The notes under the pieces: model-generated
Told to the model about the DNA's origin: nothing
Database searches by the model: none
Seen by the model: the letters and a program-made list of their open reading frames with translations, nothing else
In this document: piece by piece, positions 1 to 7,014 of the stretch
Layout of the letters: every line of letters starts with the position of its first letter
How positions within the stretch are numbered: position 1 is the first letter of the stretch
Source: Sphingomonas ginsengisoli An et al. 2013
GTDB taxonomy: Bacteria > Pseudomonadota > Alphaproteobacteria > Sphingomonadales > Sphingomonadaceae
DNA length: 64,000 nucleotides
Direction of reading: 5' to 3'
Assembly: GCF_009363895.1 (NCBI RefSeq)
Contig: NZ_CP045434.1
Location: 2,312,501-2,376,500 of the forward strand
Translations under genes and position numbers: made by a program

Positions 1-15
1 CTAGCGGGCTTTTTT
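1..15 (+). terminator. Right arm of a terminator cut by the window edge (partial)
   Basis: The window opens with a short GC-rich arm (GCGGGC) followed by six T, the 3' half of a Rho-independent terminator. The left arm lies before position 1, so the hairpin cannot be verified. It may follow the tRNA at which the island is proposed to have inserted (inference). Confidence 0.4.
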
Positions 16-49
16 GTGTCTGTCTCGCTCGGCGTAAGAATGACTCTGC

Positions 50-562
50 TTAGCCGTGTCCGCACAGTGTCCGCCGCATCAACCCGGCTTGAATTCGGGG
101 ACACCAATTAGAACTATCCACTGTAAGAACTGCCGGCCGAATAACGTGATCTGCACTTGCAAAGGTTCTGAGCCTTCGATTAACTGAGGCGTAGCCGATT
201 TTCGCGACAAACTTTGCCCACTGCCCAAAGGTGCGGCCAGCATGGATAGTAAGGTTGGCTGGCTTATCCGCGACCGTCTGGAAGAGCTTTTCGAAGTAAA
301 TGAGTGGAGCCTGCCCGGTGACGTTGAGCCCCTCGAGGGCCTGGATCTGAGACCCGAAGAGCAGCCGGTAGTGCGTCTCAGGAAGTCGATTGGACTCGCT
401 GATCGAGCGGGTCCTAATAGCCGAGGCAAGCTTGACCTCCGCGCTGCCCCTCACGTGCTCGTCTAAGAGCTTCGCAAGGGAAGCATCCAAAGCATCATAA
501 ACGATGTCCGATGGCGGAGAGTACGGGTGTCCAACGGGACCGGTAGAGGAGAGGTATGCCAT
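50..562 (-). CDS. Hypothetical protein in genomic island
   Basis: A 170-residue reading frame starting at an ATG at 562. I do not recognise the family. The composition is that of a soluble globular protein: a mixed N-terminal helix-like stretch (ASLAKLLDEHV), a central block ending APLIYFEKLF, and no signal peptide or membrane segment. The base composition matches the low-GC island, not the chromosome. The C-terminal end runs through the TGTCCGC repeat pair at 57-74, so the original stop may have been displaced by the recombination that built the island end. No clear ribosome-binding site precedes the ATG. It could be a gene fragment. Confidence 0.4.
   Translation of the reverse strand: MAYLSSTGPVGHPYSPPSDIVYDALDASLAKLLDEHVRGSAEVKLASAIRTRSISESNRLPETHYRLLFGSQIQALEGLNVTGQAPLIYFEKLFQTVADKPANLTIHAGRTFGQWAKFVAKIGYASVNRRLRTFASADHVIRPAVLTVDSSNWCPRIQAGLMRRTLCGHG
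57..74 (+). repeat. Paired TGTCCGC direct repeat, left copy
   Basis: TGTCCGC occurs at 57-63 and 68-74 with a 4-bp spacer, an 11-bp period close to one helical turn. The same arrangement, in the same orientation, occurs at 6709-6726 by the integrase 5' end. Tyrosine integrases bind arm-type direct repeats near both ends of their element, so these two pairs may be such sites (inference). Confidence 0.5.
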
Positions 563-997
563 GTTTCGGCTGCCTGCTGACCGCTTAGTTCTTGATCCGC
601 GAACTCGGCAGTGCCGCCAAAAGCACTAACTTGTCGCACACGACGGATCATTGCTGCGAGTGGTTTCCGAAAACCCCAAGCAACAGCATCAACAGTGATC
701 GGCCAAGAGGCGGCCGCAAATGCCGGGGCAAATACTTCGGCCTAGAATCTGCGCTGTCCAACCGCGGCCGCCTAGTAGGGCGAGTCGCGCAGATCAAGCG
801 TCTCGACGCCTAGATCACTGTGAAAAACAACGCTCGGACCCCACCACCTTGCTACTCGATACAACTACTTTTGAGCGCTTTCGGCTTGCCGCGAGACCGC
901 TTTTTGTGCACCGAGGTTTGATTCGTCGGTAAATTATCGAAGCGACGAGCCTTCGATTTTTCACGCCGGTCACTCCTGGAACGAGCGTCGTAGGTAA
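563..997. other. 435-bp stretch without a convincing gene
   Basis: The short frames here lack start signals and codon bias and overlap on both strands. The only structure I see is the hairpin at 936-961. The stretch probably holds the promoter of the glycosyltransferase gene that starts at 998, but no clear -35/-10 pair could be picked out. Confidence 0.4.
936..961 (+). terminator. Hairpin with T-tract just upstream of the glycosyltransferase gene
   Basis: ATCGAAG (936-942) and CTTCGAT (951-957) form a perfect 7-bp stem around an 8-nt loop and run into five T (957-961). It looks like a small intrinsic terminator, or an attenuator, lying 37 bp before the ATG at 998. The stem is AT-rich, so termination strength is uncertain. 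Confidence 0.45.
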
Positions 998-3307
998 ATG
1001 AATTACGAATCTGTTGCGTCTTTTTCGCCTGTCTCAAACCACAGCGGGATTGAGAAGCTGGATCTCATTGTTCCGGTCTACAGGAATAAGGCGCTCGTTC
1101 AGGAGTGCCTAGACTCGATTAGGGCTCATATCGGTGAGATATCATCGTACGCACCCCGCCTTATCGTGGTCAACGATTCGCCTGATGACGACGAGGTAAG
1201 CGCATATCTTTCTACCGAGGCCAACCACGGCTCGATTGATCTGCTGATCGAAAACGTTGTAAATTTCGGATTTGTAAAATCCGTGAATAAGGCGCTCAAG
1301 GCATCAAAGGAACGGGGCGCGTCGGCGATCCTGATCAATAGCGACACTCAGACTTTTCCGGGCACACTGTCCGAGCTCGCTGCGGTTGCTGCCCTCGACG
1401 AACAATTCGGCTTTGTCTGTCCGCGCTCGAACAATGCGTCGCTTTGCACCTTCCCGCTGCCGCCGCACAGCCAGGCGGGACTATCCATCGGGCCAGAGGC
1501 ATCGCACCAGGTTTGGTCGGAATTGCAAGACTTGCTCCCACGCTACTCACTCGTGCCGACCGCAATTGGCTTCTACATGCTTATTCGGTCAGTCGTGATT
1601 CAGAATTTCGGCGGGTTGGACGAGCGTTTCGGCGTCGGGTACGAAGAAGAAAATGATCTCGTTATGCGTGCAGGAAAGGTCGGGTTCCGCGCCGTCCTTG
1701 CAAACCACGCTTTCGCTTATCACGCAGGTTCGGCCTCCTTCGTCCTTACGGATATCGAATTGGATTCGCACCGGGCGGACAACCTTCGCGAAATCACGCG
1801 ACTCCATCCTGAGTTTTTGCCATTGGTGCGAAAGTTCGAACACTCGCCGGGTTTTCGCGCTGAAAGCTTAATGAAGGGTCTTTTGCCGGACTCTCACGGA
1901 CGCCTCGATATTGTCTTCAATCTACTCTCTATGGGCCGCCATCATAACGGCACCAACGAATTCATCGTGTCTGCTTTGAGAGCGTTTTCGAGAGAAGCTG
2001 ACGACCGCTTCAACGTCGTTCTGCTTTGTGATTGGGATACCGCCCGTTTTCATGGCCTTGAAACGATTCCCAACATCCGAATTACTAGTCGGACTGATGA
2101 AGTCTATGCGATCTCATTCAGTTTCGGCCAGCCCTACGATTTGCACGACGTGAACGTGATGGAAAAGCTGGCCCCGATCGTAGTCTACTCGATGCTCGAT
2201 GTTATTTCCCTCGATTGTGGACCCCTCCGGCACAACCAGAAAATCGAAGACCTTTGGGATCATGTCGCCGACACTGCGAGCGGCTTGGTATTTATCAGTG
2301 AGTTTTCGAGGAAAACTTTCGTAAATCGATTTCCTTCGGTCAAGGGTCGACTTTTCGCAAAGCTGCTCGCGACGCAGCGTGGCTGTTATGCCGATCAATA
2401 CGCTGAAAGTCGGAAAGGCGCCCGTCACATTTTTGTCGCCGGGAATCATTTCGACCATAAGGACTCAACGAGAGTCGGAAAACTTCTAGCAGAAACTTTC
2501 CAATCCTTGGGATTTGTCGTCCTGGGAGCGCAAGAAAGCTATCCTCCAAATGTTCGCTTGCTGAGGTCGGGCGCGATCAGTGAGCTTGAGATGAATCACG
2601 CTCTTGCCAGCAGCAGCGTGGTTGTCCTTCCATCGTTTTACGAGGGATTTGGTTTTACACTCATGCATGCACTTGCATTAGGTAAGCCCATTGTCGCGCG
2701 TGATATCGCAGCGACGCGCGAAATTCTGCAAACGTTCGGGGACACGTCGGGCGTGGTCCTGTTCGGCAACGACGACGACCTGCCAGAGGCGGTTCGCAAG
2801 GCGTTACGTGCAGGAGCATCATCCGTACGAGGCGAGCATGGCCCGAGCTGGACTGAGTGGGCGCAAGACTTGGTTGTCTTTCTAGGCCAGCTCACGAACG
2901 CTCGAGACGAGATTTATAAGACGGTCGAGAAGCGTTTGAAGACTGGCGATCTTCTGCGGGCCCAAGGAATGTTGAGCGTCCTGCAAAGTCAGGCTGCGCA
3001 TTCGAGCGTTGAGCCGCAAAAGCAAGGCACTAGCGGAACTTCCGTTTTTAAATGGTCAGACCTACGAGAGTTGCCTCCGGAGCTCTTTGTCAGGAAGGCT
3101 TACGAGGTCGTCTTGGGCCGCTCCCCTGATCCAGATGGCGAGCAACATCACCTCAGACTTCTAAGAGAAGGCGAGAGGAGGAATAAGGTCGTGACCGGTC
3201 TTTTGGCGAGTTCTGAATATCTGAATGGCAATCGCAAGGTGGAAATTTCCGGATTACCAAGAGCACCTCGCCCCAACCGGAAACTGTTGGATTTCTTGCG
3301 TAGGTGA
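998..3307 (+). CDS. Two-domain glycosyltransferase (GT2 + GT4-like) with C-terminal DUF4214 domain
   Basis: 769 residues. Residues about 20-270 are a GT-A family 2 domain: it opens LIVPVYRNKALVQECLDSI, has an acidic stretch after a hydrophobic strand (VVNDSPDDD), and carries FGGLDERFGVGYEEENDL, the acceptor-side motif of rhamnosyl/galactosyl-type GT2 enzymes. Residues about 300-650 resemble a GT-B family 4 domain with the C-lobe signature LPSFYEGFGFTLMHALALG near residue 545. There the second Glu of the usual E-x7-E pair is His. Residues about 690-750 match DUF4214, a short helical domain often attached to glycosyltransferases and exported proteins. There is no signal peptide, so it is cytoplasmic. 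It probably assembles a surface polysaccharide using sugar nucleotides; the sugars cannot be read from sequence. The ATG at 998 has only a weak upstream purine stretch. GC is low, as in the rest of the island. Confidence 0.85.
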   Translation: MNYESVASFSPVSNHSGIEKLDLIVPVYRNKALVQECLDSIRAHIGEISSYAPRLIVVNDSPDDDEVSAYLSTEANHGSIDLLIENVVNFGFVKSVNKALKASKERGASAILINSDTQTFPGTLSELAAVAALDEQFGFVCPRSNNASLCTFPLPPHSQAGLSIGPEASHQVWSELQDLLPRYSLVPTAIGFYMLIRSVVIQNFGGLDERFGVGYEEENDLVMRAGKVGFRAVLANHAFAYHAGSASFVLTDIELDSHRADNLREITRLHPEFLPLVRKFEHSPGFRAESLMKGLLPDSHGRLDIVFNLLSMGRHHNGTNEFIVSALRAFSREADDRFNVVLLCDWDTARFHGLETIPNIRITSRTDEVYAISFSFGQPYDLHDVNVMEKLAPIVVYSMLDVISLDCGPLRHNQKIEDLWDHVADTASGLVFISEFSRKTFVNRFPSVKGRLFAKLLATQRGCYADQYAESRKGARHIFVAGNHFDHKDSTRVGKLLAETFQSLGFVVLGAQESYPPNVRLLRSGAISELEMNHALASSSVVVLPSFYEGFGFTLMHALALGKPIVARDIAATREILQTFGDTSGVVLFGNDDDLPEAVRKALRAGASSVRGEHGPSWTEWAQDLVVFLGQLTNARDEIYKTVEKRLKTGDLLRAQGMLSVLQSQAAHSSVEPQKQGTSGTSVFKWSDLRELPPELFVRKAYEVVLGRSPDPDGEQHHLRLLREGERRNKVVTGLLASSEYLNGNRKVEISGLPRAPRPNRKLLDFLRR

Positions 3308-3386
3308 ATTGTGGCCGTGGTATTCCCGTCGCCAATCAGGCCGACTGACGCACAGCTAAGCAAAATCTGCGAGAGACTGCATTGAG

Positions 3387-4178
3387 ATGGATCGTCACGC
3401 ACTAGCCCAGTACTTCCTTCGTTCAACGGGGTGGCCCGACATGGAAGGCCTCATTCGCGATATCTACGTCGCGCATGCGCGTCCCGGGGATGCTATGCTC
3501 GACGTGGGGGTGAATCACGGAACCCATTTTGTTCAGATGGCCGAAGCCGTAGGCCCAGCGGGTCATGTTATTGGCTTTGAAGCTGCGCCTGAGATGTGCC
3601 GACAAACCCTCGAGGCAATCGCCCTACATCATGCGCACCTGCGGCAAAGGACAACCCTTTATCAAAAGGCGGTGTCAGACAGACTCGGAGAGGCCAAATT
3701 CTTCTTCAGCAAAATAAATGATTCAGGTCTGAGTAGTCTCGCTCACCGCGACAATCTCATCGAGGGCGAGTACGACGAGATTACAGTTGAATTGGTCACG
3801 CTCGATAGCGCCCTTTCAACGGCCTTCGTCAATCGTCTCACTTTTGCGAAATTTGACATAGAAGGCGCCGAATTTGACGCTTTCCGGGGTGCTGAGGAAG
3901 TTTTTCGGAAACGACCGCTGATCGCGTTTGAGTGGGACGATACTTCTCCGGCCTTTTTCAATTACGAACCAAGGGACTTGCACGCCTTTGTGACAAGCTT
4001 CGGCTATCGGATCTATGATCTCTTTGGCTTTGAGTACCCGCATGCAGAGAATTTGATCAACGCCAAAGTCTGGAACTTTGTGGCCGTGCCGGGAGATGTT
4101 TCGCCTGAAGAGGTTCTTAAGCCGAGTCTAGAAACAATAAAGCAATGCTACGGCCTAACGCTTAGCGTGAGCGATTAA
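3387..4178 (+). CDS. FkbM family SAM-dependent methyltransferase
   Basis: 263 residues with a class I methyltransferase fold. The glycine-rich SAM motif is MLDVGVNHGTHFVQMAE (about residues 37-54), followed by an acidic strand end (VIGFEAAPEM). The FkbM-type core FAKFDIEGAEFDAF lies around residue 150, and LIAFEWDD follows. FkbM enzymes O-methylate sugars in antibiotics and cell-surface glycans. Lying 79 bp downstream of the glycosyltransferase on the same strand, it probably methylates the same glycan (inference). No membrane segment is visible. Its GC content matches the island. Confidence 0.85.
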   Translation: MDRHALAQYFLRSTGWPDMEGLIRDIYVAHARPGDAMLDVGVNHGTHFVQMAEAVGPAGHVIGFEAAPEMCRQTLEAIALHHAHLRQRTTLYQKAVSDRLGEAKFFFSKINDSGLSSLAHRDNLIEGEYDEITVELVTLDSALSTAFVNRLTFAKFDIEGAEFDAFRGAEEVFRKRPLIAFEWDDTSPAFFNYEPRDLHAFVTSFGYRIYDLFGFEYPHAENLINAKVWNFVAVPGDVSPEEVLKPSLETIKQCYGLTLSVSD

Positions 4179-4340
4179 CCCGCCACCCAATGAGAGAGAG
4201 CGATGATCGATTGCGAAGCTTATCGGCAAAAATCGATAGGCCACGAGGACGGGAAAATTTCTGGGTCTAGGTAAATGGCCGCTGAATAAAGGCAAAATTC
4301 CAGGTTGGAGGCCGCGATTGAATTCTGCCAAAAGCCAAGA

Positions 4341-5165
4341 TTACTCAGGCGTGATCGTGCGACTGATCTTCATCGTTTGCGACAGACCCGAAATTGTCAG
4401 TCCCAGATTGACAAGAGCCATGTAGCCCAAATCGTAATGGGCCGTGATCTGGCTACCAAAGAAGCCTTCACGGATGTACTCTGTGCCGTGAACCATTGGC
4501 AACAACAGGACGTAATATTGGGCTTCTTGCGGAAGCGCGTCGACTAGGAACGCCGCACCGCTGAGCGGGAAGAGAATGTACGCAAGCGGGTGCCAAAGTT
4601 TTTCGACTAATTCGAACTCCTCTGCAAGGGCACCGAGCAGAATTGCAAGACTTGATCCAAACCAAGCAAGCATAAACCACCCAAACGACACTTGCAGGAC
4701 GTTTTCAGGAAGATCGATCCACCCCGAGAAAGCGAAGAATATTACGAGGAACACGAACGACATTGTCGCTCCGGCACCCTCGATGATCAGACGAGCGAAA
4801 AAGATATCTAAGGGTCTGACATTGCGGTGATACATAAGCGCCAGATTGGGTTCGATCGAATTAATCACTCGCCCTGGCATATTTCGCCAAAGCAGAACGC
4901 TCGAATATCCGGTGATTGCAAACGCTGCTATCGGAAGATTTGATCCATGTACCGACTTAGTGGCTGTCCACAGCGCAGTGACAGCCAATGTGAACATCAT
5001 CGGCTCTGCGAAAAGCCAAAGAAACCCGATGTTATGCCGTCCGAATCGAGTCAACATCTCGCGCAAAGTCAGCGCCCAGATAACACGACGCTGTATTTGC
5101 CAGGACCTGCGCAGACCAGTGGAATTCGCTGCTGTATTTTCGAAGGACTGAGTCAAAGATAACAC
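4341..5165 (-). CDS. ABC-2 polysaccharide export permease (KpsM/Wzm type)
   Basis: 274 residues with about six hydrophobic segments (for example the stretches beginning IGFLWLFAEPMMF and YILFPLSGAAFLV). A cytoplasmic N-terminal region precedes the first segment, as in KpsM/Wzm/RfbA transporters, and the loop FPLSGAAF is typical of this ABC-2 subfamily. Such permeases pair with a KpsT/Wzt ATPase to move lipid-linked capsule or O-antigen chains across the inner membrane. No ATPase gene is present nearby, so the partner must be elsewhere or lost. It is oriented against the glycosyltransferase and methyltransferase genes. The frame begins at a GTG (5165) with a weak AGAAG upstream. GC is low, as in the island. 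Confidence 0.8.
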   Translation of the reverse strand: MLSLTQSFENTAANSTGLRRSWQIQRRVIWALTLREMLTRFGRHNIGFLWLFAEPMMFTLAVTALWTATKSVHGSNLPIAAFAITGYSSVLLWRNMPGRVINSIEPNLALMYHRNVRPLDIFFARLIIEGAGATMSFVFLVIFFAFSGWIDLPENVLQVSFGWFMLAWFGSSLAILLGALAEEFELVEKLWHPLAYILFPLSGAAFLVDALPQEAQYYVLLLPMVHGTEYIREGFFGSQITAHYDLGYMALVNLGLTISGLSQTMKISRTITPE

Positions 5166-5594
5166 CTTCTATTCAACTCTTGTCCCACGTCCATCCAGAA
5201 TTTGCGCGGCAAGCGTCCAATCGACAGGGCGGTTTCGGTAACGACATAAGCGATCGCTCATGGCTAGCCTTTGCCGGCACCCGATCCGCCAACTTTCCGA
5301 ATAACACTCGAAACCTCGAATGTATGCGCAAACGCCTACACGTCAAAGCAAACAAATTCCATCGCTGGTGACTATTGGAGGCGGTTGAGGTTAACCATCA
5401 GGGGTGCGACGGCCGAGGGTCACTTGGACGGCCCGGCTGCCGTAAGGATTTGCCGTATCGCGTCTTTTCCGGCGCGTAGCTCCGCCGGCGAAACCTTAGT
5501 TGTGACCGAAGAGATTAGGATCAGAGACACGGGCCGCGATTATCCAAAGGCCAACGTCCGCTTTTCACCCGAAGCAGACATTCGCGATTGCTGC
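5166..5594. other. 429-bp stretch without a gene; holds one dispersed repeat
   Basis: Frames here are short, overlap on opposite strands and end in the repeat unit at 5553-5584. I see no conserved motif. It separates the permease start from the integrase 3' end and should include the permease promoter. Confidence 0.4.
5553..5584. repeat. Short dispersed palindromic repeat, copy 1
   Basis: GTCCGCTT (5556-5563) and GAAGCAGAC (5571-5579) form a near-perfect inverted repeat. A clearly related unit lies at 25765-25795 with the same loop (CACCC) and flanks. Both copies lie in low-GC segments. Confidence 0.55.
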
Positions 5595-6804
5595 TCATCG
5601 AAGCTTCTCTAAAATACCTTCAGTCGCCCGCCTCAAAACATCGTCGTATAGCCCTGCATAGCGCATCGTCGTCTCGGCCGAAGAATACCCAAGCAGCTCG
5701 CCTACAACCAGCAGGTTAGGCCCTCAGACGCAGCCATGCTCGCAAACGTGTGCCTTAAGTCATGCAGGCGAACCCGCTTCAGGCCGACGCTCGTGCAAGC
5801 CGACAGCCACGTCCTCCGGGCATCCCGTAGGGGTGCGCCGAGCCTGCCGGCATATATGTGGGGGCCGGCAGCCTCGGCGCACCGTCGTGCGAGGATTTCC
5901 GCTGCATCTGACGAGTACGGAAGTCGATGCTCGCGCCTTTGCTTCGTCTGAGAACTCGGCCTAGTCCCCGCATCGAGATCGAACTGGTCCCAGGTAGCCC
6001 CGAGAGCTTCACTTTTCCGGCAGCCGGTTAGGAGCATAAACAGAACCGCATCTGCGGACGGTTACTGGTTGCCCTTCTAAGGCCCGCTTCATTAGCATCA
6101 CGCTTTCGCGAGCGAGGTAGCGGTGCCTTTTCTGCTCCTGATTTCTGTGTGCCCCAGAAGCTGGCTTACGCTCAATCCAACCCCATCGGATGCCGAGGTT
6201 TAGCGCCTTTCTTAGGACCTCAAGGATGCGATTGGCTCTAACCTCGCGGGTTGGACTTATTTTCGCGTGATGAGCGGCGCAGTCTGCAAAGGTTAGGTCC
6301 TCGACCTTGATTGCAGCAAAGCTAGGTAGAATGTCTTTGACCCACATCGAGCGATCGTCCGTTGCCGAACGCGCGGCTTTAGTCGGAAGGTGCTCAGCCG
6401 AATATCGATCAAACAAGGACTTAACAGTGGGCGCAGTCCTCCGGTCCTCGCGTTTCTTCAGGGGATCGCCACCCACATCGACGTCTCGACGGAGCGCCTC
6501 GACCTGTCTGCGGGCTATCACGACATTCCAGGAAAAAAAACTGGCCGATCGTTATCCGCCGCTCTCGACTAGCGGTGCGATAGTTGAAGATGAAGGACCG
6601 AGCGCCGGTTGAGGCTACTCGACAGCCAAAGCCGCTAACGCGCTCATCGTAGTAGATGCGATTACCTTTGGTTGGGATCGAATCATTCAAGGTAATTCGC
6701 TGATTGCGTGTCCGCGCTGTGTCCGCGATCGTTTGGAATCCTTTGAGCATCCGGTGTCTCCCTGTGACACTGCGTAGCAGGGGGGAAGCCAACAGCTTAG
6801 CCAT
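5595..6804 (-). pseudogene. Tyrosine-type site-specific integrase, broken by frameshifts
   Basis: Three reading frames on the minus strand together give a full phage/island integrase of the DUF4102-containing class. The N-terminal arm-binding region has GNRIYYDERVSGFGCRV and SFIFNYRT. The core-binding part follows (PTVKSLFDRYSAEHLP). The catalytic domain has TGCRKSEALGATWDQFD (first Arg), HDLRHTFASMA (His-x-x-Arg) and, after a last shift, GELLGYSSAETTMRYAGLY with the nucleophilic Tyr. The breaks are at a run of eight A (6532-6541), at about 6050-6070, and near 5705-5715. Each is a single-base-type change, so they are either real decay or sequencing error. The longest frame starts at 6804. Homology really begins near GNRIYYDER, so the true start may be near 6690-6750, leaving the TGTCCGC pair upstream. 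It lies 46 bp from the tRNA remnant, as island integrases do. Confidence 0.8.
6709..6726 (+). repeat. Paired TGTCCGC direct repeat, right copy
   Basis: TGTCCGC at 6709-6715 and 6720-6726 with a 4-bp spacer, identical in layout and orientation to the pair at 57-74. It lies at the 5' end of the integrase. It is a candidate integrase arm-binding site or autoregulatory site (inference). Confidence 0.5.
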
Positions 6805-6849
6805 AAAATGCCCGACTTCTCAACTGCTTGCGAAAGTGGACGTTCTGAA

Positions 6850-6895
6850 GCTCATAACCTGAAGGTCGTAGGTTTAGATCTTATCCCCGCAACCA
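6850..6895 (+). other. 3'-half copy of tRNA-Met(CAU): probable attachment site
   Basis: The 46 nt read as the 3' part of an alphaproteobacterial tRNA-Met: anticodon loop CTCATAA with anticodon CAT, stem CCTGA, variable AGGTC, a T arm with drifted bases, acceptor strand CCCCGC and AACCA. The sequence upstream (6810-6849) does not supply the 5' half, so this is not a working tRNA. Partial tRNA 3' ends next to an integrase mark the distal attachment site of an integrated island. Composition rises to the chromosomal GC level immediately to the right. Confidence 0.75.
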
Positions 6896-6904
6896 AACTC
6901 AAAA

Positions 6905-6930
6905 GGCCACCCATCCGGGCGGCCTTTTTT
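6905..6930 (+). terminator. Rho-independent terminator after the tRNA remnant
   Basis: GGCCACCC (6905-6912) pairs with GGGCGGCC (6917-6924) with one mismatch around a 4-nt loop, followed by six T. It lies 10 bp after the CCA end of the tRNA copy and is probably the original terminator of the chromosomal tRNA gene. Confidence 0.75.
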
Positions 6931-7014
6931 GTTCGTCCGGACCTGACCTAGGGCTTGGCTCCGTTGTTCCCCGCACAAGCCCGCCCTCACCGGCGGGCGA
7001 TTCGCGCTTCGGCC

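Noticed and set aside
5271..5612. 113-codon plus-strand frame next to the integrase
   Set aside because: No motif, no start signal, and its end is the dispersed repeat.
1..6895. Prophage
   Set aside because: Only an integrase is present; no capsid, tail, terminase or lysis genes.
6805..6895. A complete working tRNA-Met gene
   Set aside because: Only the 3' half is recognisable; the preceding bases cannot form the acceptor and D arms.
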